From assembly GCF_032854445.1 (NCBI RefSeq), contig NC_088302.1:24565788-24629787 (forward strand): a stretch of 64,000 nt of DNA, given 5' to 3'. Position 1 is the stretch's first letter. Each line of letters opens with the position of its first letter. This document shows positions 13,190 through 26,700 of this stretch, in pieces. The translations under genes were made by a program, and so were the position numbers. Source of the DNA: Liolophura sinensis. Its lineage: Eukaryota; Mollusca; Polyplacophora; Chitonida; Chitonidae. The notes beneath the pieces were generated by a model. The model was not told the DNA's origin, searched no databases, and saw only the letters and a list, made by a program, of their open reading frames with translations.

Positions 13190-13334
13190 GGGGTTATTTA
13201 AGCTAGCCGATGTGCAAAATCCACTCCTCCGCCCAAGGAGATGATAGGAGGGTAAAAAACTATTAAATCAAACCAACGGTTGTACACTTTTCTGTGAGAC
13301 CTAGCGCATACTGGAGCCAAGTATAACCGTCACC
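13190..13334 (+). promoter_or_regulatory. Presumed 5' flank/UTR of the SLC5 gene
   Basis: About 145 bases before the start codon are relatively GC-balanced compared with the repeat-rich flank. They contain a weak TATA-like stretch (gttatttaag, near 13193). No clear transcription start can be read. This is positional inference only. Confidence 0.25.
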
Positions 13335-13418
13335 ATGATTGAAAAAGGTCTCAAACATTGGCTAGACATTGTCATCCTAGTGGCTTACTTTGCATTTGTA
13401 CTGGCTGTTGGCATATGG
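13335..13418 (+). CDS. SLC5 gene coding exon 1
   Basis: Codes residues 1-28. Starts at ATG in the context caccATGATT and ends in a TGG codon before gtgagt, phase 0. It holds a short cytosol- or outside-facing N-terminus and the first conserved helix, including [11 protein letters not shown] and AVGIW, which matches the family's opening helix. About 17 residues that precede this helix in human SGLT1 are absent, so an upstream in-frame start or 5' exon cannot be excluded. Confidence 0.9.
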
Positions 13419-16400
13419 GTGAGTACAAATTGATATTTCACCTTGATTAGTCTACATTACCAGTGGCTGGACTGAAACAGGCTTAACCCACCCATCCATT
13501 AATTGTTTTTACTGCTTCATGGAACACGTGACAAATTTCACGATGAATGTTAAGGAAACACAACATCGTTTAAATGGATTTTCTTCAGTTACAAGCCCTT
13601 CAAAAATTGCAATATGCTATATGAATTAAGAGTGACATGAAATATGAAAAAAAATGGTACAGATAAAAGTGTATTTTGGGATTTTTCTAACGCATTTACC
13701 CTGCGTTAAAATAGACACTCGCCCAGTAAAGTATAAGCGCATACGCGCCATTTGCTTGGCCTTTTCGATGTTGAAAGGGGATTATGATGGTCTTAGGGTT
13801 AGAACTGATATAGAATGTATATTAAATATAATATATATAATATATAAAGACGTACAGCACAGAGAGTAAGACCAGGGCAACGACGACAATGTGATAGCTG
13901 GCAAATGGTCAGACGTAACCAGTGAAATACGGTCTGCTGTTCATTTAAATGCTTAAACAGCAACAAATCAGATGCCCCCTAGCATCAAGCCTTGAGCAGA
14001 ATTAGGCCAAAAAAAAAAGCAATGTTCACGAATGTTCTTCCAGCTTCTGCTTTATGGTATAGGTAAATTTTGAGATATAACAATGTTTGTAACAGCTGTG
14101 AATGAGGATAGTGCTGTTAATGTTAACTCATACACAGCCGTATGGCTGCTGTCAGCTTGATAGTATATGATTGAGTCGATGAAACTTTGTTTCTCGTACA
14201 TGCACACACTGCTATGGACATTATTTATTTATTTTATTGGTGTTTTACGCCGTACTCAAGAATATTTTACTTATACGAAGGTGGCCAGCGTTGTGATGGG
14301 AGGAAACTCTATTCACATTTAGCCGTGTTTACAACAACAGACAGTACTCAGTTGTAGTCCTAAACCATGTCAAAGCTGAGGTCGCTTAGGTGAGTTCAGT
14401 CTATATTAGCAATTGCTGCAGAGAATTGAATTCGCCCTCCATTGCGTTAGTACGCTGTTATATGCATGAAACACTGCTTGTACATATACGTATATGCATG
14501 GGTGGTAGTTTTCATTTTTCTAACTTTGGACCGCCATATCTTCCGGAAGCAATTTTAGTGCTGCAAAATCTTCAGGTGGAGGGAAGACCATATATTGTTC
14601 TTTATTGTCATTCACTTTCAGCTTCCGGACAAAAAAAAATAAATAAAGAAAGCAGAATAGAAAAAAAGAAAACGCAAATTGTTAAACCTAAATGCATATC
14701 TCTAGCACGGCGTCTATGAAGGTCAGAGATTAATTTATACCAGTACCTAACACAAGTGACTAGCTAATTAACGTGTAAGTGAACAACAGCTGTGATTTTC
14801 AGATAAATGACAGAATAATAATTCGACCAAGACTTTTCATCTTGGAAACGTAACGACCCATGTTCAGTTACAATCAGTGACAGATGTGCACTTAAAAATG
14901 TAAGGTAACCCACAACAAACAACACGGTGACGCGAAAATGTTGCAGATAATAAAAGTGCTGCGTGAATGGCGGTGATGTGGCCGATCATTGTCATAGCGA
15001 AGCAAGTTAACACAAATTCTCACGTTATATATGTATATATGGAGAAAGTAAGGTAACCCACAACAAACAACACGGCGACGCGAAAATGTTGCAGATAATA
15101 AAAGTGCTGCGTGAATGGCGGTGATGTGGCCGATCATTGTCATAGCGAAGCAAGTTAACACAAATTCTCACGTTATATATGTATATATGGAGAAAGTGCA
15201 CAAAAAGAGAGCTAGATATCGAGAATCGAGAATGCACATATCATCACAGAGCGAGATATCGAGAATCGAGAATGTAGATATCATCACAGAGCGAGATTAC
15301 TCGACTCGAGAATGTGCATGTCATCATAGAGCAAGATTACTCGAATCGGGAATGTACATATCATCACAGAGCAAGATTACTAGAATCGAGAATGCGAGTG
15401 TCATTACAAAAGGAGATTACTAGAATCAAGCATGCACTTGTAACGACTCAGCGAGATTATTCGAATCGAGAATGCGCTGATCCCCTCACAGCCAGAGTAC
15501 TAGAGTCCATAATGCGTTTATCACCACAGCTCCGACATATAAAATGTCCTATTTTATATAAGATGTTCCCGGACCGCAGACATTTAAGGCATGACAAAAA
15601 GGAAGAAAGCTAGAGAGCACGTCTGTCTTTCACAGATGTCCATACTGATCCGTACAAGTTTACTCTGACAACCAAAAGTGCCTGGTAGAAAGTAAAAAGA
15701 GCAAACAGTGCCCCCCAAAAACCATGATTTCCGCTTGCGGTATGGTCAAGCCAAAAAACTTTGGCGCAGCATGTCTGCTTGAACTGCGAAATTATCGTTA
15801 AGAGGGAGCAAGCTAAGACTCGCTTCACATCAGCTTTAGAGAATATTTCTACCTGTTGTCCCAATGAAACCATACACGCTTAGTACAACTCGTCATGTGA
15901 GGTTTATGTTATCTTTGGCTACGTGAAATTATGTTGCACATTTTCTAACAGAAGGTGTCACATCATTTCTTATCAGGGAACTCAGCAGGTGGCTTCATAC
16001 ATTTTCTGATAAGATCAAGTCGCATAAAGCGTGACATTTATCTCTCTACAACTGTGTCAACTATTTCTTGATATTTATGTAATTCCATTCCTGTGAAACT
16101 GCATGGTTATTATACAAGCAATAGCATCTTTTATTGTAAATTGCTTGCTTATGTGCTTGTAAATTAAATCCAAAGGAAGATAAACGTTACATTAACAGGG
16201 AAACATATTACTTGAACATGATCATTACGTTTCTGGCTTTTGTTCTTTAATCGAACGTTACAATAATGAACTCTATGAAATAAAGGATAAAATTGTCTTA
16301 AAGAGAAGAATATTCCAAACAAATTGGACACCATGACTGATTTTACGATTGGTTTTTCACGCCACACGTAAGAATTTTTCTTCTATGTAACGGAGATAAA

Positions 16401-17676
16401 GTTTTAAGAGTACAGGTCGCTATGAGTTCAAGTCCAACTCATGCTGGCTTCCTCTCCTGCCGTACGTGAGAAGGGCTCTCAGCAACCTTTAAATAGTCGT
16501 GGGTTTCCCCCAGGCTCTGCCCGCTTTCCTCCCACCACAATGCTGGCCGCCGTCGTATAAGTGAAATATTCTTGAGTACGGCGTAAAACACCAATCAAAT
16601 AAATAAATAAATAAATAAATAAATAAGAGTACAGGAAACCGGAATAGCCGGATTAAACCATCACTGTTGACCATATCTACCTGGCAAATCTCCAGACCTG
16701 AAACAGATCTCAGCCGAACAAGCGGAAGGTGGATTCGAGCCTTCGGCCCCTTTATTGTCCAGGGATCTGTCATGTGTAGCGAGAGTACCCTTCTAGACAA
16801 TTGAGCCAGCTACTTCTGTCGCTTGTAGCGAGAGTTCGGTTCTATACTACTGAGCCAACTGCTTTAGTGGTCATAGCCCTGTCGTTGTAGTGAGAGTGCC
16901 GTCCTAGACGACAGAGCCAGTGGTTTTATTCATCCTGTCATTTGTAGCGAGTGCCACTAGGGAGCCTCTATGCTAAGTATGCAACAACTATGTTTTTCTG
17001 TGAAAGGAAAAGTCGAGTCATTCCTTTTCAGGCTTAAATACTTTACCTCTTTCCTTACACAAACACTGAATAAAATAAAATGCATTCAAATATTTGCATT
17101 CCAGGATGGACTATATTAGCAGTGAAAGGATGTTTTTTTGTTAATCAAAAGCGATTTTTTGTTAATAGAAGATTCTGTTTTCAATATTAACTGACTTCAT
17201 GTTAGCTGAAGTTTTCATTCTTTTGTCTGATGAAGTCTTGTTCTTTTTTGTTCTTTTGTTCTTTTTTCCTTTATGTACAAAGACAAAGTCAATTATTCTA
17301 TCCAAGAAGTAAATGTATTTTTATACCCAGTTTTTATCCGTGTGTTTGTTGCTGATCTTTTTTGCTCTAGATTCTTTTCCTTTAAGCATAAAGGAATGTC
17401 ACTAATTCTATACAAGAATGTTTTGTGAAATAACTAATGGTAGTTTAGATCCAGTTTTGCATCCGTGTCTTTGATGCTGACTGGTTTGTGTTGTTTGGTT
17501 TATGGTCTACTTTCCACTGAACGTCCGGTAACGTATACCTGTACTAATAGCTAGGAGAGTTCTACTCTCGAGGAATTTGAAACAAATATGTCAAGATGTC
17601 AAGGCCCAAACTTGGTCACAGTAACTCGGTCAGAAGAGGAAGTGATAGCGCACTTCTAAAATTCATAGAAAACCTT

Positions 17677-17771
<95 letters not shown>

Positions 17772-20700
17772 GGTTATCAGATACTAGAGATGTAAGTCAC
17801 GATGAATAAGAACTACTAGAGAAGTATGTTACGACAAAATGCTTCTTTCAAATTGATTATATCAACTATTGTAAGACATTTCTTCAGGGGAGAAAGATTC
17901 TGGATGCCCTAGTTTATAGAAGCATTTCTTTGATTTGAGATTATTGTGGGTTTATACAGCATGGATATATACTAGGCACATCCCTTATAATATTAAAACA
18001 AAGTCAGCAATTTAATGTACGAGAATGTTTGCTTAATTCTGTGGTCATTTTAGCTTTCACCTGAGCCACCACGCCGCGGAAAAATTTACCCCATTGGATG
18101 TAAGCATTATGCTTGAACGACCATATTTTATGAGTTTAGTTGAGTTAAATGTCAAATTTACATCCTCACCAAGCTTCGACCAAACCTTAATGAGTGATGT
18201 GACAGGTGCAGTACACTACATACGCAATCCAAAAGAGCTTTAATTGCATATGTCCCAACAGAATGGTTTGAGTGTAAAAGCTGATAAGACACAGTTATTG
18301 CGAAAATACACTGGCTAAATTCACACCCACCGTTGACCATAATGTCTAGGACAACAGGACAGTGTTTTCAGCGAGGATTGCTGGAGACACAGGCAATGCT
18401 ATCAGTCAGGACTGCTAGTGACACAGGCAATGTTATCAGTCAAGATTGCTAGGGACACCTATGTTATCTACGAGGATTACTAGGGCACATGCTATGTTAT
18501 CGACAAGAAATGCTACAGACACAGGTTACGCTATCTACGAGGATTTCCAGGGACACAGGCTGTGTTATCCAAAAGGACTTATCAAGACCATAACGATTGC
18601 TCTTGCACAGAATATGTTATGCTCAAGTATTGCTAAGGACATAGGCTTTGTTATCCACAATGTCTGCTGTATGTACAGCTGTATATGGAAAATATATTTT
18701 AGAGGTAAATTAGAGAGTGTTTTGTGTATATACAAATGCCTAAAGGCGGGAAGGGGGTTCTGTGGCCGAGATGTTTAGAGTGCCAGCATGGCGTAATGAC
18801 CAATTAGCCTCTCATCCATCAGTTTCTCATGCTGGCTTACCTCCTCTGGTCGTACGTGGAAAGTGGGTCGTGGGTCCCCCCCTCCCCCGCCCACGCTCTG
18901 CCCGGCTTCCTACCACCATAATGTTGGTCATCGTGGTAGAAGGGAAATATTCTTGAGTACGCAATAAAACAAATAAAGCAAGTAAGCAATCAAATAAATA
19001 AATAAATAAAGACTGGAGACCGCTATTCTGGTGTAACAATACTCCCGCGCCAAGCACTGAAGGTCCATGTGAATCCAACATTTTCTACCCTAAAAATGTG
19101 AAAAAAGTAAACCAAGAAACACTAAAATGGGACGAGGCGCTTACAAATGTAAACATAATCCCTAAGGGTTACAATTTTACTGACCAAAGTGTTATATATA
19201 GCTTGTTGAGCGAACTGTATCATCAAGGGTTTTGATGTAAATCCTGGTCGTTTCCTCTCTTCACAATGCTGTTGTATCAGTGGAATATTCTTAAGTACAG
19301 CGTATCTGTCCGTAAATGATACAGCTGATATCACGGTGATTAGAACTATTAAAAGAAAAGAATATATAAAGATGAAATTTACACCAGAAGAAAGGTCATC
19401 GATAATGTTTTTGCTTTTAAACATTTTTTCTACATGATGTGTAAACAGTGTAAAAGTTGGATTCGATGAATGCCTGTTGCAATCTTAAACGTTATGTAAG
19501 CCAAAGTGACGTCAACAAAAATCTTTTTCCTTTGAAAATAGATTGTTGCATGAGTGATGTGCTGTTAGTACAAGGCAAAGCACTTGAAATAAAGAAGTTT
19601 TGTGATTCGAGACATTACATACAGAGGGAAAAATATGGCCTATGACGTCACTGTGGCTCACACGGAAGTCGTTGCTCGAAATGGGTCATGATAGAATCTA
19701 ACATTGCAATGGATCTTAACACAATTTGCAATTCTTAGAAATAAAACTATCTTCTTATAAAGTTTTTGATATATATACATTTGATGTAAACTTGATTTTT
19801 ACACATACTACTCTTAAAATACATTTGATAGACAGTGATGTTCAGGATTGAGTGAAATGCTTGTGAACTTTATTAGTGGAATACGCACTTAATAACACTG
19901 TTTTAAAGCAAGAGAGAAGGCGACGTGATCAATAGAAGCCCTAAGGCTCCCTTTGTAATCCAAACATTTGACAAAAATATTGAATATATTTTCCGTTGCT
20001 CTTTTTTTGGTCTTTCTACTGATACTAAATTCATTTTTTATGTTCTCTTTCCCTTTAATCCAATGGGGTGGGTCTATGCACAGTGTAAAAGTGATGAACA
20101 CAGGGAAACAGCTCATCGAGTTAATAGAAGGACCAGCATCAATTGCTTTTAGTTATGTCAGTGTTAAACATTTAACGACTATGAAAAAACGAATGACCTT
20201 ATTTCAGCAAGAATTTATGTACTTCATGGAAGACTGGCATTTATCATCATACATAGAATCGCAAAATATTTCCATCATATTTAAAATTGACATTTACCAC
20301 ATTGAAACATCGCATTTGTAATGTTTCCTTTGTTATCAGACTCCTGGGTGAGTTGACCTTTCATCCAAACGTTATTTCATACTTTTTCAGATAACACTGT
20401 AAGACATAATTAATAAGGAAATTATTTGCTTAGTACAGAAAAGTCTGAAACAATACATGTATGTACTGTTCTAGACGAATGATCACATCTGTAACCTGTT
20501 TTCACATCTAACTCTAAAATTACATTAGTTTTATTTTATTTATTTGATTTGAGTTTTACGTCGTATTAAAGAATATTTCACTTGTATGACGACTGTCTGC
20601 TCCATGGTGGGAAGAAACCGGACATTGCTCGGCGAAAACTTACGACAATCCGCAGGTTATTGCTAGACCTTCCCAAGTACGACCGGAGAGGAAACCAGCA

Positions 20701-23700
20701 TCAGCTGAATTTGAACTCTCAGCGATCGAATTGGTTAGAGGCTCCTGGGTCATATAAGTCATTTCTGTGTTTGTAGCTGTTAAACGCTTTAGTATGCAAT
20801 TATTTAAATGATATGCTGATGGTTTTTTAGTACATAGCTCTTGTTGTTTACAGTCCATGTGCCGAAAAGACAAAAACAACGTGAAAGGTTACTTCTTGGC
20901 TGGGAGAACTATCGCTTGGTGGCCAGTGAGTTTTTATTCTTGTGTATTTATTACATCTTTATGTAGATGTAGCTTTTCTCGTCTTTACAGTACCTATGTG
21001 CTGTAAGCGCGTAGTTATAGATTATTTAAATATGTAGAGTCATGTTAAGTAAAATGTTTGAACAATGGAAAAAGATCAGTAGCATTTACCGTTAACCTTC
21101 TGTATAGCTGCTGATAGTGTTCAAGATATCAGAGGAGAATGAAACGAGGGATTAATACGTAAATCAGCTGGTTGACAAGTCAGACAGCTCTATTGCCATA
21201 CAATCGGACAAATGAAAGTTATTCACGTTATTTACTTGGACAGTACATTGTTTTTTTGAACTGTATCCTGTAAAAATTGTAACACTTTTGCAGATTGCAC
21301 AAATACTGACATTTCCTCTCAGCTTTTGGAATGACTAATTATGACTTTTATACATCAGTTGATTTGCCCCGGACCTTATGGTAATTCATTGTAAAAATTG
21401 GCCACATCTACTCTTGTCAGTTATTAATGGAACTCAGCTGTCCCGGATTCCAAACTCTATTGCGCTGATAAAGGATTATTTAGTTATGATATACAATTAG
21501 CTCATTTCAGCACTCGTGTAGGGGAATCTCTATTATTAAAGCACAAAAATGGCTGATCGACCACGATAGGATTTCCGATTACATTACTAACATTACTACA
21601 GACGCCCTGATGTCCAAACAAGATTGCTCACATAATTTGTTGTAATTTCATGTAATAACTTAGCAGATTGGTATTAAAATAATAATAATAATAATAATAA
21701 TAAAATAACAGGCACACCTCGGGCCTGATACGATTTGCTAATCAAGCCTATGGAACGTTTTTATGTTCAGCACTACTCTACCTTGCTAAACTATAACAAT
21801 TTCCATGTAGTCTTACATCCAGTTTTTGGCTTCTGTTTCGATACACGTCAGTTTCAACCCTTAACGGAATTTAGAGTTGGAGATGGCAGACGTTAGTTGT
21901 TATTAAGAGTTACGAAACAAACCGCATAAAAGGGGAATAAAAATAGTGATATCTTACAAGAACAATAGGCTTTCCAAGCATTCAGTTTGGAAGCCCGATA
22001 CCTTGATGATATGGTTCACTTTCGTATATTGTTGACTTGATATATCAGGGGTCAGTTGTTCGCCAACAGCATTAAAAGTAGACCAGGACTTAATTCTTAA
22101 CATGTCTCTTCCTAATACTAAGTCAGTGACACTAAGGACTCAACTAAAGTTAATACCCTTTTTTTAACAACTGTGTCATTTGAAATACTTTAGAATAATA
22201 ATTCGATAGTTAATGCCAAGTCAGTTTCTCATTGATGTACTTGTATATAAACTGTATACTTTGTACACAAGCAGATTTAACAGGTAGCTTTATGAGTCCA
22301 TGATTAATGTTACAGATGACGAAAAATTGTCGCCACTCCGTGTAACTTTCAATGCGGGTCCCGTTTTTTCACATCAGCACATTATTTTCCCATCTCTAGA
22401 GGCCAGAACCTATGTGTTTTACAATATAGTCTCTTTCTCTAATAATACAAGACCCTGTATACATGTACTATACTTATTCTGTGAGCCGGTGTATTCCACA
22501 CCATCGTATTTTTTCTTCGTAAGACAAAACCCAGTACTTTCTTTGCTCTATGAACAAGTGCGGAACACGTTATCCGCGACTTTCGTGAAAAGCTGGAAAT
22601 AACAATTTGTCGTTTGTTCTAAACCACTGTCACTTTCTATGTATAGAACAAAATTCATTACTTAATGTATCGACCACAGCTCACGTCTCACGTCTCTTTT
22701 CAATATAATGCAAAACGCAATGTTACTTCTCTGTAGACACGATCCTGTGTTTTATATACCGTCGTGTCTTTTGCCGATATAGGTCAAAAACATACCACTT
22801 CCTTTATTCTTTTGACCAGTGCTACCCAATCGTATGGGTTTCCTATAAGACAAAAAGCCAAAAATACACGTTGTACTCTTTTTTACTCCTAGATTGGAGC
22901 TTCGCTGTTCTCCAGTAACATTGGCAGTGAACATTTCATTGGTCTGGCAGGAACTGGAGCTGTTTCCGGGATAGCTGTTACGGCCTTCGAATGGAGTGTA
23001 AGTCTCAGAAACTGTATTGCGTTCAATTGCCGTTAGGTCAGATGTCCCAAGCGTTGTTCACAAGAATTGCATTTGCGTTTGATATGTATTTGTCTTTAAT
23101 AACAGATACGTTGTCCACTGCCTTTTTCACAAAAGATTTGTTCCTGCACTGTTTTTATTTATCTATCTCGACTAAGTGATTAAACTAATGGACAGAGAAA
23201 TATCTTAATATAATAATGCTATATCTGTCACAGGAAGCTTAAACCGGAACCTTCAGATGACGGTGAAGCCTATACCCCTATGCTCTTGTAACCTTCTTAT
23301 GCATCATTTTAGTTCTACATATATCTACAAAGGCATCATACGTGACATAAAAGTTATGACAAGGACCAATTTTAAGCAATATTCGACATATTTCTGAATT
23401 CTTCTTTGTAGACAATAACATTCGTCCAACAATATCGTTGTCGCGCATCTATGAAAACGTTTTTTGATGTTCTGTGTTTTCTAGGCGGCCATTCTTCTGT
23501 TGTTACTCGGCTGGGTCTTTCTACCTGTATACATTTCTTCTCGGGTAAGTAGCTGAACACTGGATTTACACAACTGGCCGAGACCGCCCAGCCAGCCCCA
23601 AATAATGGAATGGGGAGTTGTTGGTGGAAAGGGTTTTGTTGGAGTTAAGTGTGGTTTGGGGTGAGGTGAGGTATGAGTAAGTGTGTAGTTATATTGGGGA

Positions 23701-26700
23701 TGTAGCTGGGATATGGTGGGATTTGGCTAGTATTGTGAAGCCTAAATTCTTCGAAATGTACTTAAGGCAATGTAAAAGAAAATTATCACAATTTGGTTAA
23801 AAGTTAATCTCAGGTACAGTGTTTTCTATGGCTCCCATTGTTACAGGTATTCACCATCCCCGAGTACTTGGGGAAGAGGTTTGGAGGGTACCGGATGAGG
23901 CTTTACCTCAGCTGTCTGGCTCTCTTCTTGACAATCGCCACCAAAATTTCTGTAAGTCAACAAATAGATGAATTCGGTTATCGGTATACAATATCTTTTA
24001 ATTCTTAAGTAACTTAAGATTAATCGTTTTTCATATTTGAACAAAGTGATCCTGGATTAGGTGGTATATTGTAAAATCTGGCAGCAACCTGCAGATGGTC
24101 GTCGTTTTCCCCCAGGTTCTGCGTGGTTTCCTCCCACTGTAATGCTGGCTGCCGTCGAATAAGTGAAATATTAATGAGTACGGCGTAAAAATCCAAATAA
24201 ATAAAAATCCAGATAAATAAATACATAAATATTTGTGTGGAGTGTAAGGTAGTAAAGTGAGGGTTCAATTCCGACATTAAAAGGCGTCAATGTCAGACAC
24301 ACCATGGAGAAGAATAAAGAAAGAAGAAAAGGAATTTTGGAGAGAAATCTGCAGATTTTCCCGCTCTGACTGTTCGTGGTGCCTTGGTGACATTAAGAGG
24401 TCAAAAAGGTTTATGTGTGCAAAATCTTCTAAAATATAGCCTGAATGCCCGTGAGGTCACACGTGAAAAAGTTTGTCAGTAACTTGCCTAGGCAGGTGGT
24501 TTATCCCAGGCACTCTGGCTTCCTGCGCTTTGGGTATGGCGTTAAACCACCATCAAATAAATAGATAAATAAGTAAAAAAAAAATGAAATGATACAAACC
24601 TACAGGCACGTGAAGACGCCCATAAAGACAGATTAAATGTATATTTGTTTATTTTTTTGATTAGCATTTAACGCTGTGCACAAGAATAGTTCACTTATAC
24701 AACCGCGATCAGCGTTGTTGTAGGAGGAAACCCGGCAGAACCCTGGGAAAACCCACGGGCATCCAGCAGATTGCTGGCAGACCTTCCCACGTACGAATAC
24801 AGATTGTAAGGAAATGTACTACTTCATGTTTGCCATTGCTAAGCGATGAAACTATACGTAATTGTTGATGAATCTTGATGAAATATACATTATATTGTTC
24901 CTAACACAAACAAATAATGTTTGGTTAACACCATATCCATACTGTAGGTAGATGTCTATGCTGGCACAGTTTTTATCCAACAAGCTTTAGGATGGAATAC
25001 CTATATTGCCATCATAATCCTCTTGGCGATAACGGCTGTGTATACTATTGTAGGTGAGTTACAGGTGGTACTTGTCTCACCGTCTTGACGTGTAACCGTG
25101 CATGTAATAAACACTTTTGTAATACAAGTAGCAAAATGTAATAATCTTTTTTTTTACATTAAAATTTACATGAAACACCATATACATCAACTACTGGCAC
25201 CTAAAGGACTAATACATTATGTGAAAGTTTTTGTCTCTTTTTTAAAGTTTGAAAAAATTATATTGTGTGACATTTTTTTTTACAAAAGTGGTCTTTACAA
25301 ACGATCGTTTGCAGCTGTTGTTCTACTGTGACCAAAGCCTTCGTGGAGAAATCATACTGAGATGTTACCAATACCTTATTACACCCGACCTGGTTTGCGT
25401 ATAATTTTTGGGTTTGGTCATTTGGTGTTTTGGGGTGGTCTCTCCAAAGAAAAATGAGAAAGTGGTTATTGAAACATCATGGGGGCTATGATATGGACTG
25501 GTTCACCAGACTAGGATTCCATTTTTACCATTATGCTGATTGAAAATGACAATCGATGACAAAAATAATTATTTTTTTACACGAAGGCATGTGCTTTGAT
25601 GTGAAAATCTGATTGGAGTGATTTGTAACACAAGAACATAAGGCACACAAACTATATAACCTTCAGCTTCAAAATAAGCTAGCAAACCATTACAAGGCCC
25701 AATGAAATGCTGGATTAAGGGGTTTGGATTAAGCTTAAAAATCGGTGTAAAGCTGTGATTTTAATGAGTACAGAAGGCGTTTGATAAATTTAAGAAACTT
25801 AACACTATTCAGTTAACAATGTTGTCTCTATGACGACGGTCATTTTTTTTCTGAAAATCTGTCTTTTTTGCACGTTTATTGATCAGGTGGCCTTGCGGCG
25901 GTCATCTACACGGACACTTTGCAGACGGCCATCATGGTGATCGGCGCCATCATTCTCGCAGTTTTAGGTACACCATCTTTACCATCATGTACTGTTCATT
26001 CTGAAATTGTTGTTTTTTTTTCTTTCACTCGGGTTGGTATCAAATGTAGTATACTTAAGGTCAAAACGTCTTTCTTCATGGGAAATTTTTGGTGTGCTTT
26101 TATGATATAACAGCTTTTTGTTCCCTACTGATAGCCTGAAATAGGACAGTTCGGTTGAGAGTGCATCCTGAAAGATAAACAATGAAAATAGAGATCTTCT
26201 TCAAAACAAAGCACTGTTTACTATCGAGTCTTTGTTGTTTCCTTCGCCTGATATTTTCTACTGACTATTTCTATGTCGGTTTGCACGTCAAGCAGTTAAG
26301 AATGGGTAAACCAGCTACATGTAGTCAAGCAGTTAAATATTAGGGAATAGAATGGGTGTTCCAGCTAGTCAAGCAATTACATATAAGAGAACCAGCTAGT
26401 CAACCAATTAAATGGGGGAAGGAATTTATCAGACTATTAAATATGAAGCAATCGGCGTTTCAAGCAATTAGATTTGAGGAAACCACCATGTCAACCTATT
26501 AAATATGAGGGAAAAAGCTTGTCACACAGTTAAATATGATGGAACCAGAATCGTACTGGGATGCACTTAGACAGCCAGCTGTTCAAGAAAGAATTATATA
26601 GAAGTTTGTTAGTTTTGAAACAATCTACAGATTACACTGACACCGTTATTCAAATTAAATCTAACTAACTAATACAAGCAAAACTGTTTGTTCGCTTCCA

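Larger units (their letters stand above)
13419..20853 (+). other. SLC5 intron 1 (7.4 kb), repeat-filled
   Basis: No coding exon fits between exons 1 and 2 in phase 0. The intron holds SINE fragments, a 148-bp tandem duplication, a 40-bp minisatellite, a 125-bp duplication, a TA tract and a degenerate ~43-bp array, each listed separately. Enhancers are common in first introns, but none can be read here. Confidence 0.8.
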
